Source: Sarcomyxa edulis
Taxonomy: Eukaryota > Basidiomycota > Agaricomycetes > Agaricales > Mycenaceae
NCBI GenBank assembly: GCA_009761415.1
Contig: QUOL01000005.1
Location: forward strand, 868,001 to 932,000
DNA length: 64,000 nucleotides
Direction: 5' to 3'
In this document: in pieces, positions 1 to 13,426 of the stretch
Numbering within the stretch: position 1 is the stretch's first letter
Layout of the letters: every line of letters begins with the position of its first letter
Position numbers and translations under genes: made by a program
Notes under the pieces: model-generated
The model's database searches: none
Told to the model about the DNA's origin: nothing
What the model saw: the letters and a program-made list of their open reading frames with translations, nothing else

Positions 1-2
1 GA

Positions 3-2108
<2,106 letters not shown>

Positions 2109-3392
2109 GTCCGAGAAGAGAATGATCCGATAAAGCTCAGAAAACTATGAGAGGGATAATCAGCTCGTCAGATGGCCGCTATATACTTGCTGGGGACTCA
2201 AGATCGGTGGCGGTGGTGGTCTGAGTAGCAATCTCATTTCAGTCCAAGGAGATCTATCGAAATTCAAAGTAGGTTTGGAGTTTCATTCAGCGCCGGAACG
2301 AATTAGCACCGTAAGAGAAGAGCACCGAGATCGGTAACTTGGAGGTCGTTTAGTCTCGTCCCGGTTGTAGATGATATCTGGTTGTTCCTGGAGTTCCTAG
2401 AATGCGGTAAGAGTAGGTGTGTACTGCACGCTTGCAATTGGAGGTGCATCATTCTGCAAGCCGACCCATCTTCCTTGACTTTCGTTCGAGTATCCAATGA
2501 TACGCACCGCGACTACGACATGCTTGGAGCCATCAACGTTTCAACTGTCGGGACCCGACCCGATGTTCATTCTGAATTTTGTCTATTGATGTGTTTCCTC
2601 AATGAGAAAGGACGTATATAATCTTGTCCACGATAGATCTGAGATAAGTCAGTTAAAACCTTCATCATGCAAGTTTGTAACGCCTTTTCACTCACTTTGG
2701 CTGTATCAGCACGGCGCAGGACAGTGGAAAGCATGATCAGGTCAGACCGAAAGTAGCATATGTATAAAGTCGCCAAAACGGCTTCTAGTGTCCTTTCGAT
2801 GTCTCACCGAGGTCAAATTTGAGCACAAGGGTGCCACTTGTCGGAACCTTCTATTCAATTGGTTCTCCGCTTCAATATATTCAGCGGCTTCATGGTCCTT
2901 CGTGACTGGCATCTCTTCAAATTCTCGACTGGATATAACGCAAGGATCATGAGCCCAGTTGAGCTGATTTTTATCTATTCCCAAATGCTCCGGCACCTCG
3001 TAAGCTCAGACGCTTCGCTGATTATCCTCGCCCGAATGCAACTTATGCACTAGCCGTTTTTGTTCACTCGGATTTACCCCGAGTCGGCCAAACTGTTGAT
3101 CTTGGATCTTTGAAGCGTCGATATCCTGACGAATGCTCTGATATACCAAAACTGGCTCTTATGTACTAGGACGTCGATGGCCCTAAGGCTGATAAAGAAT
3201 TCATGTACATCCATCACAGCGCCGCCGACGATATTCGATCCGCAGCGGACTACTTCTATTATTGAATCAATGGATATCAAAACGTGCTTCTCCGTTCAGC
3301 TAGGTTCTTGCTTTACACTGGCCTCGGATCTAGGATTCTCGATGCTCCCTAGCCCCCCTTTGTAGAGCGTCTGTCTCTTGACTCTTGCCCCA
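2109..3392. other. Intergenic region between halogenase and transporter; possible gene relic
   Basis: About 1.3 kb with no gene I can support. Three short minus-strand open frames (about 2567-2776, 2742-2996 and 3074-3280) lie in a row and have a protein-like composition, but they show no motif I recognise and do not join with consistent splice phase. They could be a decayed gene or chance. The stretch must also hold the divergent promoters of the halogenase and the transporter. Confidence 0.3.
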
Positions 3393-5422
3393 ATGTCCAC
3401 AAAAGAGGTCAAAGAGACTGGCAACTCTGAGGCGCCCTCTGCTTTTGACTGTGGCGCTGAAATCACGGATGGAGGTCTACATGCTTGGAGCACCGTTATT
3501 GGCGCGTAAGTGTTTTTTTTTTCGACAGAACGAACAGTGTTCTCATCTTGAAACCTTTATCTTTAAGCTGGCTTGTGCAGTTTGCTACTTTCGGGTATGT
3601 CCCAGATACATTTCCATCTGGTCCAAATTTCTCAGTGACTCATCTGACTCGCCAAAAAAGATATACCAACGCGTTCGGAGTGTACCAGGGTAATTGCTCG
3701 GTGCTAACGGTCACCAGAAATCTAATTGTCTCGTTCAACTCATGTATCTGGTTTCAGATTTCTACGTTAGGGAGTATCTAAGCGATCACTCATCTTCGCA
3801 AATTTCGTACGCCGTCCGAAACTTATCTCGTGTTCATCTCTGATGGCCGTCTTACTCAGCTGGATCGGTAGTATCCAAGTGATGCTACTATTCTCTGTAG
3901 GCCTTGTTTCTGGGGCTTTATTCGACAAAGGATATTTGTGCGTATGATCCCTACACTATAACTGTGGTATATACTTCATGATGGGAACAGCCGGTATCTC
4001 ATGATGGGAGGCACAGTCTTATTTGCCTTTTCTCTTTTTATGCTTTCTCTAACAAAACCCCACCAATACTACCAGGTGCGTCTCACGTTCTCCAACCGCC
4101 TGATATTCTAGCTAACTGCCAAGTATTCCTGAACTTGTAGGTTCTTCTCAGTCAGGGTCTAGGGTCAGGGATTGCATTTGGAATGATGTTCGTCCCAGCC
4201 ACAAGCATTTTATCCCTCCATTTCAGTACACGTCGCCCTATGGCGATGGGTATCGTGACGTCTGGATCTTCGCTTGGAGGGGTCCTGCACCCTATCATGC
4301 TGAACAGACTGTTTCACGGGTCGATCGGATTCCATACCGGCGTCCGCATCAGTGCAGCGTTACTACTGACTCTCCTCGTCATCGCCAGTCTGCTGATGCG
4401 GACGAAAGTAAAAACCAACAATCCCGTCGACGCATCACAAAATTTGCGTTCTTTTGGACGCGATCCGCCATACGTGTTTATGGTTGCAGGGTGATTACTA
4501 TGTCAATTCCTCGAGTATTCTTGGGCTCCAGGACTGATATCAGTACTTTGATAACAGATGCTTCGTCGTCTTGGCTGGAGTGATGGTGCCGTTCTATTTC
4601 TTGCAATTAGACGCTGTCACGAACGGCGTCAATACCAATCTAGCATTTTACATGGTTAGTCCCTACGCGCGGATAATCTCGATCCATTTCCTCGCTAATC
4701 CGTACCCGGGTCCTTAGTTAGCTATTCTCAATTCTTGCAGCCTCGTAGGCCGACTGGCATCAAGTTTCCTAGCCCGCCGTCTCGGAGTCTTCAATCTTGT
4801 CATACCGTGCACCGCCATTTGCGGAATAGTTTCGTTCGGCTTCTCAGTGGCTCGTAAGTCACATGTCTTGATTGTTTTGGCGGTATTGTTCGGGATTTTT
4901 TCCGGAGCATGTGAGTACTATCATCTTCGCAAAGTATAGGCCCTCTTAACGACAGACCGCCGTCTAGATATTTCGCTGCTTGCACCTATGGTGGCGACCC
5001 TTTCCCGAGATGTCACGGAAATTGGCGCTCGTGTAGGTGTATGTTTTTTCTTCATCGGTGAGTCAACCTGTATAGCACCATAGCAGTTATTCTTAGGTTT
5101 CATGTCTTTAGGTTTTGCAGCATTAATTGGTAACGACGTTCTTCTACTCGAATTTACATGTCGTTGACTGTAGTTGTCGCCGAACTCACCATGTGATATA
5201 CTTGGACAGGTTCTCCCATTGCGGGCGCGCTGCTGTCCACTCACTTTATATGGTGGCGACCATTCGTTTTCTCTGGGGTAAGCCTGCATTCTTATCTTAC
5301 GTCTCAGATCTCATTTGCAGTACTGATTGCGGGTGCATCAGACTTGTTTGATGATTGGCTCTGTCTTGTTGCTTGTCAGTCGTGCCTTCCTTGTCGTTAG
5401 GAAAGGGACCCAAAAAGTATGA
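3393..5422 (+). CDS. MFS transporter, monocarboxylate-transporter (SLC16/MCT) type
   Basis: Predicted 12-span plasma-membrane carrier of the major facilitator superfamily. The start at 3393 opens a short acidic N-terminus followed by GGLHAWSTVIGA, the conserved opening of fungal MCT-like proteins. Later exons give SQISWIGSIQVMLLFSVGL, QGLGSGIAFGMMFVPA, a long exon at 4183-4494 with MGIVTSGSSLGGVLHPIM, then SLVGRLASSFLARRLGVFN and GFAALIGSPIAGALL. At least eight short introns are needed. The last intron seems to use the acceptor at about 5349 (gcatcag), not the nearer one at about 5321, because only this keeps frame into a closing helix MIGSVLLLVSRAFLVV. The substrate is unknown; family members move monocarboxylates, riboflavin or secondary metabolites. 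Its divergent pairing with a halogenase makes export of a halogenated product a reasonable guess. Confidence 0.85.
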
Positions 5423-5904
5423 AGTGTCACGGATCCACCCATGGAGATCCGGTGATAGTGGTGTTATTTATTGTACCGAGGCCTGAGGCGTGCATGTACA
5501 GATCTGTTTCCGTGGGTCGACCCTCTATGCCGCCGCACAGCATCGACGGCGCAAAATTCCGTTCTATCAGCAGTTATCTGTATAATCACTTAACCTGACA
5601 GTAAGCACGCAATGATGACTTTTTTCTCTTTTGTCTGATTATAGAGTTTCGTACTAAGCCGGCTTGAAGATAGATGACGCGCTCTCAGTTTACGGCGACC
5701 ATTTAAGAGCCACTTCGACTCTGCAGCGTGGCTTAGAAGGTGACTTCACTAGCACCACCAGGCGAAAGTGCAAGGTTTGAAATGTTTGTAAGGTCCAGTG
5801 AGTGTGTATTCCTTGATAGTACAATACATTGAGGTATACCGGTATCAATTTTATTCCTCGTCCGTGTCCGAGTGAGCACCACACGTCCCGACGCAGTGTC
5901 CCCT
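5423..5904. other. Intergenic region between convergent transporter and ERV14 genes
   Basis: About 480 bases between two convergent genes. It should contain both 3' untranslated regions. Small open frames here are overlaps or chance, and I see no RNA gene or repeat. Confidence 0.5.
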
Positions 5905-6553
5905 CTATTCGCTCTCTGCAATTAGCGCAACAATCATCCTGGGCAGGGAAATAGATCCGTGCGTGAGCGATGAAAAAAGACAGGGAAAGGGGAATGGATT
6001 CCGACATACCGGTAGAGATAGTAGAAAAAGGAGAACAGATAGAATGCAAGCTTGAAAAGGGTCTCCTTTTTGTGCCCTGGGATCGTCCGGAATATCTCCG
6101 TAGCATCATACATGTGGTTTTTGTTCATAATTCTGAAGCAACGTCAACTATCAGGTGGGCGATGCATTAGGAGAGATGCACGCACTTGTTGGCATTGAAT
6201 GCTACAAGTGGTAGGTTGACTAGCAATGCTATCCATTGGAAGGAAAGGAGAAAGAGGAGGGTGAGGAAAGCGTGTGCAGCGTGTTCCGGGAGGACGAACT
6301 GTTTTCACAACAGGACGAGTTAAAGAGAGCAGTATCGGGTAAGGACATGTAAGCGCACTGAGTTTAGTTTATTGCATAGGTCTATTGGGTTGATATAGTC
6401 GGCCTCCAGATCTGACAACATGATGATCTGCGCGAACATTCAGCACTATCAAAAAGAGAGTGCAAAACTTGTACTCACAAAGAACACCATGGTGAACAGA
6501 AGTCCAGCAGACATCAAAAGTGCGAACAGAAAGAGCCATCCTAGGATTTCCAT
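5905..6553 (-). CDS. ERV14: ERV14/cornichon family COPII cargo receptor, with apparent frameshift
   Basis: Small membrane protein that loads cargo into COPII vesicles at the ER. Five exons are visible. Exon 1 (6553-6479) encodes MEILGWLFLFALLMSAGLLF; exon 2 (6427-6359) holds the family hallmark SDLEADYINPIDLCNKLN; exon 3 (6299-6186) opens FVLPEHAAHAFLTLLFLL and ends NLPLVAFNAN; exon 4 carries YDATEIFRTIPGHKKETLF and the final helix; exon 5 ends MIVALIAESE then TAG. This matches yeast Erv14 end to end in order and spacing. Oddity: inside exon 3 the first half (to LLFLLSF) and second half (QWIALLVNLP) are in different frames. There appears to be one extra A in the AAA at about 6240-6242 (+ strand). 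Either the reference has an indel or this copy is mutated. I infer the former, because this gene is usually conserved and single-copy. Confidence 0.88.
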
Positions 6554-7462
6554 CGTGTTAGTGGGATACAGTGCAGTGAACACGTAGTGCCATCTAGGCC
6601 TAGAAAATGACATGCACCTGCACCAGCCATCGTATACGGTATTCAATCAGAACAAAGTTGAGCGTTTTCGAGAGTGAGTTAGTGCTGGTAAGGCAAGAAA
6701 AATGAAGCTTTGTTGGCGAAGTCGAGTCGCCGTCGGTCGGGACGAAGCTGTGAAGAAGATAAGCGTCGAGGGTCGACATCATTCCTCATGATCGTGATAC
6801 TCATTCTGGCAGCACTGTCTCTTGCCTTTCACCACTACTAAACGAACCCTTGAATTGCGGATATTTCATACGAAAAGGCTGTTGAACATCCGTCGCACTC
6901 ATCTAGTGTATCCAGAATGCAACTTGAAGATTCTGCGATGTCGACCTTCAAAGTTCGGCACCTACATCTCAATCGATGCATCTCCAAAGCATTGCAATTT
7001 TTCAGGAACTCGTAATCCTGGAGCAGATGATGTAGACTGATCTTTAACATGAAGGAAAGACACTTGCAGAAAACACGGTGTGTTCCATCTCGCTTCCTGG
7101 TTCTTGCAATCTCATTTCAGCAGGCTGCAAAACGCAATAGTATGAATGGCGATCCTTCGAAGCCTGCTACGGACACGTATGGAATTTCAGATCGTGTGCT
7201 CAAAAGGACAACAAGTTCAACACCACAGCGACCCGGAGGCCATGATGCTTGTGTGTGTGACGGTGAGCACGCCGTTGAATGTCATCTCACGTGAAGACGC
7301 GACGCGATTCATTGTTGATTGGATTTCGATTTGGACTGGCGGGTTTTCGGATTGCTATATAAGCGACGCCAGTCTGTCTTCAAATCCCCAACTTCTCTCT
7401 TCGCCCACATCAGCGACAAGAAATTCGAACGCCCTTTTCCAAGTTCAAGTAACCAAAACAAT
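6554..7462. other. Intergenic/promoter region between divergent genes
   Basis: About 900 bases upstream of both ERV14 (-) and the proline-rich membrane protein (+). Short open frames on both strands show no recognisable domain and do not splice to the neighbours. I see nothing beyond a TATA-like element at 7356. Confidence 0.45.
7356..7363 (+). promoter_or_regulatory. TATA-like element (TATATAAG)
   Basis: TATATAAG lies 107 nt before the ATG at 7463. The spacing suits a core promoter with a 5' leader of about 70-80 nt. Assigned by motif and position only. Confidence 0.4.
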
Positions 7463-10400
7463 ATGTCTATATCTCTTTCAAACATCCTAGGCTCCTCTTC
7501 TGGAGGATTCATAGCCAGTATTGCATCCAAAGAGGCGAGCACCATCATACAGCTTGTACGCGGTCTGTTCGCCGTCGCACCCGCTGTTGTGTATATGCAT
7601 CTCAAAGGACCTTCCACGCCGCCGCCACCATACCTGTACCCTCCGCCTTTCACCGATTTCCCCACCCCCACCACCCCCACCTTTATAAAGCCCACCATCA
7701 CGATGGAAATTCAGGGCCCGCCCACAACTGTCTTACCCGCCATCCTCATCTCCTTCATTATCATGATCGTAACTCTCGCCGCTCGGTCGTATACCTCTCC
7801 TGTCGGACCCGCCCCCCGTCGTAAGATCATGGGTCGCTCCCAAGCTCCTCTTCCCGATCCCGCTTTTGACTTCAAGTCAATTGGGTCTCCTCGTCGCATT
7901 CCCAGACGCGCACGCGCCCCTTCTCCATCCCCTCCCCCAAGTCCGCCACCACCACCACCTGATCCACCCGCCATGTCTGCACCTCCCATCAAACCTCCCC
8001 CTCGTGGCTTCCCATGGCTATTCCTCTTCTTCGCAGTAGTGGCCGCAGCGGTTGGGTATATTCTCGGAACGTATCGTGAGCCATTGCAGTTTGGGCTTTG
8101 GATTGATAGAGTGTTTGCGTTCTTCGGACACGGGGACGCCCGTGGTCGGCTCACAGCATTCTTGGTATCCATTGCCAACTGGCTGCTCGTCGTATTCCGA
8201 TCCCCACCCTGGCCTGTTGATACATCTCTATCACTTCTGCCACCGTCCTCGCTGTCATTGTACATACCGGCGTTATCTGCTGCGACATGCTCGATTACAT
8301 CATCACCACTTCCATTACCTCCTCCTTGGAACCCCTTGTCAGACGCCTTGGTGTTCGGTCAGACTATGCCGTTCTATGATTGGGTCGCTTCGGTCGACCC
8401 ATTCGGCGTATGCTCTAGAGATCACAACGTCGTGATGATACCCGTACCAGCACCAGCGTCCTATTGGAACCTGGTGGGAGTGCTCTTCATATGGGCTGCG
8501 ATCGCTCTGCGCTGCTGTATAGAAAGCCTTAACTTTTTACGCGCATATATATATGGCTTGCCCGTATTATTGGTACGTATCTCGCATTCATGTTCTCTGT
8601 GCAACCGTACTCATCCTATCTCTCGTTACAAGATTCCACCCAAGACCACTATACCTCTCGAATACGACTGTCATCCTGATCTTCCTCCCGATCCAATATT
8701 ACCACCTCCCTCAGTAAGTGTCTCGCATTCATGGTTCTTGTAAAAGTCGTACTCATACATGTATCATTCTCAGGATCCTCCCGAAACCAGTATACTTCTT
8801 GAAGACGACTATCAACCTGATCTTCCTCCTGATCCAATGTTATCCTCTGCATTGGTAAGTGCTTCGCAATAATAGTTCTTGTACAATTCGTACTCATATG
8901 TGAATTCTTTCCAGGTTCCTCCCAAAGCCATTGTGCCCCTTGAAGACGACGACGATCCTGATCTTCCTCCCGACCCAATATTATCACCTCCCGATCAGGA
9001 CAATCCTCCCGTAAATCTGCCAACCGCCCCTTCCTCTCCGTCGTCTCTTCCTCCCCCTTCGCCTTCTTGTGTTCTCCCTCCATTACCCGACTCTCCCCCG
9101 CCTTCTCCGGCCTTGGTTTCTTCTCCTTTGGCCTCTTCACCCTCTCCCTTGCCTTCTTCTCTCTCCGTTTCTTCTTCTCTCCCTTCCTGGCCTTCTCTTT
9201 CCTCGTTTGCTTCTCGCCCCGCATCTCCGATGCCCACCGTTCCCGAGTCTCGTCCTTCAGACTCGGTTGAAGATCACACACCGAGGTTCATTTACAAGCC
9301 AGCTCCATGTTATCCAGCTCCTCCCAATTTGGCTCCTTCGACCTCAGCCAACACTATCTCTCTCATGAAAGCAAAGTCCGTAGCGAGCATCATCACCGGC
9401 CCTGAAACAAGCTGCAAAGTCGTAGTCTCTTCGTCTCAGACGACCTCAACGCCGGCAATCCTTCCATCTCCATCTACCAGTGCACCTGTAGAAGCAGTAG
9501 AAGCAGAGGATGTCCCTCCTCGCCTTTCAGCCGCACTCGTCGACGAAACTGCGGTGACTTCTGTTGGACCAATTCCGTCTGCGGCAATAGAATCAACTTC
9601 GACCACTCCGAAGTCCGTTGAACCAGTCGCATTTCCCGGCGCTAATGCTGTAAGTGCCTCGCTCACATGTTCTCGTTCACTTGCTTATCATCTACTTTCT
9701 ATAGATCAATACTAGTATCCGGATTCCTAGAAGTGTTCTTACCACTAGATCCTCGAACGTCCCTTACAGCCGTCCCTTGGTGGGTCTTGCTTCTCTGTTG
9801 CTTATGTTTTCATGCTGATTCTTTCGCCGCAGAAATCAATTATTAGCAAGAAGACGTTGCCTGTGGCTGTTGCTCCTGTCATAAACGAAGTAAGCGTCGA
9901 CCCAGAACTATCAATCGTGAGTATTTGTAAATTTTGCTCCTTCCTATTATCGATGCTCATATTTCTCTCAAAGGCGAAAGTATCTGAAAAGATTCCTGTC
10001 TGTATAGGTACTCGCATTCGGGGATCACGAAGTCTAGTCCCGCGTCTTGCAGCACTTTCCACTTCGGCCCCTCGTCCTGCTGCACAAATTCTAGCTCCTC
10101 CGATCCTATCGGAAACCACATCAAACATTCCTCTCGCTACTGTCACAAACAATGTTCTATCCTCTTCTCTGCCCTGTGCCTCCGTCGATGCCCCTCTCCC
10201 TATAGTCCCACAAACTAGCTTATTGCCTATCCTACGCCCTACATCACCAATGCAAATCGACGCAGTTCCCGATATGGCCGCGCCCTGCCTTGGATCTACC
10301 ATGAACGAGATCAATCCTCCATTTAGTGCTCAAGAGACGTCTTGTAGCTTGATGGTCGTTGATCTCGTTCCTGTGCGATCCAGGTCGCCAGTTATCGCTA

Positions 10401-11077
10401 AACCTGCGGACGTCTCATCTCCTCGTCCAATGGCTCTCGACGCGATTCCTCCCCCCATATTCGCTCAAGATACATGCTGTCTCTCTATGGTCGTCGATCC
10501 TACTCCTGCTCCCATAGAATCTAGGTTGCCAATGATCGCCAAAGCCGATTCCAGTTCATCGTCGAGAGATACTTTCTCAAGCTCTGCGTTTGGATTCCAA
10601 CACTCTCTCCGACCTCAAGCTCCTCCGAAGCCCGTGCTCCAGAGGCGAGACAGTGTACTCTTCCAATCTTTACCCGACGTACAACTACAGGTCGTACCTA
10701 ATGATCTCCCATTCTACCCTTGGCAACAACATGACCAGAGGACAGCACATATGGAGATCGAAGAGACGCAGCCCACTTCGATGACCCTCTCCGTCGATAG
10801 CACTTCCTCGTCGGCCATGGAAATCACAGACCATCAGGCCCACTGTTCGCCCATCGTTACCGTCCCCTGCATCTCTGAGACAGACGATGTGCGTCCTATG
10901 CGTGCACTTCCATCGAGGTCGCCAACCAGCGTCAAATCCTCGCCTTCCCCACCAATGATGAGTTCATTCTTTCTACCGCCTCCCAACCACAACTGGACGA
11001 CTCCTGTCAATCCCTTGCTTCCGTCGACCAGCCTTAACTTCCTGGACGAAGCTTTCATGGAGGACGAAGAGGATTGA
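7463..11077 (+). CDS. Large Pro/Ser-rich membrane protein with duplicated exons, function unknown
   Basis: I do not recognise this protein. The start at 7463 is the first ATG after the TATA element and begins MSISLSNILG. Exon 1 runs to 8572 (370 codons) and contains several hydrophobic segments: about residues 32-50, 93-110, 190-210 (FLFFAVVAAAVGYILG), 232-248 and 333-352. Proline-rich linkers separate them. Then come two 81-nt phase-0 exons (8633-8713, 8774-8854), a long exon (8915-9649), a 75-nt exon (9705-9779) and the terminal exon from 9833 to TGA 11077, which may hide one more small intron near 9920-9973. The two 81-nt exons and the start of the following exon are tandem copies carrying PDLPPDP. 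The C-terminal half is hydrophilic, Ser/Pro-rich and probably disordered, with its own 45-aa repeat. This suggests a lineage-specific anchored protein with a fast-evolving tail. Confidence 0.7.
8573..8995 (+). repeat. Three tandem 141-bp units, each one intron plus one 27-codon exon
   Basis: Each unit is a 60-nt intron followed by 81 coding nt: 8573-8713, 8714-8854 and 8855-8995. Exon starts at 8633, 8774 and 8915 are exactly 141 bp apart. The coding parts align as xPPKxxxPLE, then two to five acidic or polar residues, then PDLPPDPxL. The introns also share sequence, for example gtaagtg...tcgcattcatggttcttg in unit 2 and close variants in units 1 and 3. The third copy has lost its donor site, so its exon reads on into the long exon. 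Confidence 0.9.
10246..10570 (+). repeat. Degenerate internal protein repeat of about 45 residues, two copies
   Basis: Within the terminal exon two stretches align at a spacing of about 135 nt. Copy 1 has FSAQETSCSLMVVD then RSRSPVIAK; copy 2 has IFAQDTCCLSMVVD then ESRLPMIAK. Each is preceded by an M-x-(I/L)-D-A-(V/I)-P motif (MQIDAVP, MALDAIP). This is a second, older duplication in the same gene. Confidence 0.7.
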
Positions 11078-11968
11078 TTGCGTGCTCCGATCTAGGCTCC
11101 TCACGAACATGTGTATAATTTCTGCATCGCCCGATACCCTACTATCTACTCCAACAAACCTTCACAGCCTATCTTGACTATCAGGTTTACAATTCCGTAT
11201 CTCTCTCGTGCCGTATATATGTCGATTTGTTTCGGTCATTTTCTCTTTATCTTCCCTCTCTGTCTCGGTTTTTATTTGTGTTGAATTCCTGTGTATATTA
11301 TATATTTCTCAATATATCGCCTTGTATTACTTCTGTCAGTACCACTTTGATCACTATGCGCGCAGTCGACTTGATTTTTCTTTGATCCAATCAGAACACT
11401 CACGACACTGTCAAGTTGAGCGATACACGCGTCTGACTCCGCGTCGGACTCGCGCGTCAGAGTCGCGGGCCCTGAAATTACCACGTGCTTGATTCGGAAA
11501 ACGAGCCGCGGTCTGCCAAACCTTCAAGTCTGCCTACCAACCTTCCTGCGTTTTTGCTATGACAGCGGACCGCATCCAACCATTTCTAGAGCTCACAACT
11601 TCTCCGATGCCTGCCTGTCTCTCATAAGCTTGTACCGGGAACTACTCTAGCGAGCGGAAGCGCCTTGGAAGCGCTCATTTTCATGTTTTTGCCACAAATG
11701 TGACATCGTTGAGTACCGCAGTGCACGGAAACCATCCGCCTCGATCCCTATGCCACTTTCGTTCTTCAACCGCAAAGTACACACTTGGGCATCAGGATCT
11801 GGCAATCATCCATCTCCGTCTCTAGCCCTGCCCTTTTTTAGTATGTATGTCAATCAATGTCGGTGCAGCTTCGCACCGATGAATACTTGTTGATGCTAGT
11901 CCGTGGGCGCTCTGGTGATATAAAACGGAGATGAGACAAACCAATTGTCTGTATCGTCTTACGCCTCA
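11078..11968. other. Intergenic region with 3' UTR and promoter of the next gene
   Basis: The first part, pyrimidine-rich with runs of tatata, is probably the 3' untranslated region of the upstream gene. At about 11420-11500 there is a CG-rich patch with several gactc/gcgtc words and a CACGTG at about 11482, plausibly a regulatory block. No gene is visible. Confidence 0.45.
11919..11925 (+). promoter_or_regulatory. TATA box (TATAAAA)
   Basis: A consensus TATAAAA sits 50 nt before the ATG at 11969 of the membrane-protein gene. Confidence 0.5.
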
Positions 11969-13426
11969 ATGGTTGACTGGAGCTCACCCCAAGAGATAGC
12001 CAGAGATAATGGTCGGTTCATAACGTCTTCATAATCTCACTTGCTGATATTGGCTTCAGTGGCATTTGGACAGGTCTATCACGTACTCGTAGGACTCTAC
12101 ATGTAAGTGTTCAAGCATCCCTTACAAAACAATCACGCTGATGCGTTTGTGTGTAGCTGGGAATGGTCGAACTCTCTCAACTTTGACTGGTTGTACATAA
12201 GTGGCAAAAAACCATTTCGCTGGCCTATAGTGAGTGCGCGGTGTCTCATTTGCTGCTCACCGGCCCTACTTACCAGATGAACCAGATATTCTATTTTTTG
12301 AACCGATACACTCTTTTGTTCGCCTTAATCACAATGTGAGCCAATTGATGCGCCTTCGAATCCCGAAGTTGCTTAATCTAGCCCGACAGAATTATTGCAC
12401 TGGACGTTACTACGTGCGCTCTCCACTCTACCTCTTTCTTTCCGGGACGGAGACTCAACTTTGCATACAGAGAGATCGACTGTCATGCACTGTATACCTT
12501 CAGCCAGGTGATGTTCAACGGCCCAGTCATGGCGCATTTCTATTGACGTTGTTCATCTCTTAGTTGATTGGGAATATGGCAATAGGTTTTTCCAGTCTAA
12601 ACCTTGCAATCCGAACGTAAGAACAATGCATGGATGTCCTGCATTCCCGGCTGATACTCATGCATTGGACAGTATCGCGGTCTGGTCACGAAAGCTGTAC
12701 ATCGTTGTGCCTATTGTGCTGATGATACTGGGGCATTGGTCTATCCTTCTTCGGGGTGAGCCTTCCGCTCTATATTCACTTTGTTTGTCCACTCTGTTTA
12801 GCTTTATATCCCCAGCTATATCTCTTAAAGTCGAGTGGGACTCCAACAAAAGCGCATGTACCGTTCCGACGACCGACAACAAGCTCCTCGTCATTATCTT
12901 CATATACTCTATGTCATTTGACTTCATCGTCCTGTGCTTGACGGCTTACAAGTTGATCTTCAAATTCGGCGTCAACGATGCTGTGAGACCGAGCCTTTCA
13001 ACGATCATGTTCACGCAGGGATTGATATTCTTCGTCATTGCGTAAGCCTCGAGTGTTCTGTTCTCGTTCTATGTGTCACAATTGAGATTTTCTCTATTTG
13101 TCAGTTTCATGGCTAATTGCATGGCGACTGTGGGTTTTCTGGAATTTGATGATACTCTGGGATCTCATTGTTGTTCACGATTTTTAGATATTCATGTACA
13201 TCAATCTCAACACACCCATGTCGATGATGGCGAACGGCCCCGCTTCTACTACTTCTACGGTGAGTAGTATATTTTTCCTTCTTCTGGTGCTTACCTATCT
13301 CAATATGACTTCTCATGCTCACACAAGATTGTCGCATGTCGTGTCGTCCGTCATCTGGCGAACTACACGGACCGAAGATTCAGCGCGTCCGTGTTGTCTC
13401 AATCCGCCTTTCGTCTTCCCTCCTGA
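11969..13426 (+). CDS. Agaricomycete multi-span membrane protein (DUF6533-like family)
   Basis: Predicted integral membrane protein with about seven helices, of a family greatly expanded in mushroom-forming fungi; its function is unknown. Spliced exons read MVDWSSPQEIARDN, then YHVLVGLYIWEWSNSLNFDW, then FRWPIIFYFLNRYTLLFALI, then DCHALYTFSQ and NMAIGFSSLNLAIRT, then WSRKLYIVVPIVLMILGHWS, DNKLLVIIFIYSMSFDF, and MANCMAT plus YINLNTPMSMMANGPAS. The last 99-nt exon (13328-13426) begins IVACRVVRHLANYT, the usual closing motif of this family. First intron phases are consistent (codons split at 12012 and 12102). The region around 12330-12480 is the least certain part of the model. Family placement comes from remembered motif order and is not a search result. 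Confidence 0.8.

Noticed and set aside
5127..5351. Separate small plus-strand gene
   Set aside because: It overlaps the last exons and introns of the MFS transporter and reads in a wrong frame.
7711..8265. Minus-strand Gly/Arg-rich open frame
   Set aside because: Antisense of the proline-rich first exon of the membrane protein; no independent start or splice evidence.
8649..9281. Long minus-strand Glu/Arg/Lys-rich open frame (210 codons)
   Set aside because: It is the antisense shadow of the Ser/Pro-rich exons on the plus strand; composition mirrors codon bias and it crosses plus-strand introns.
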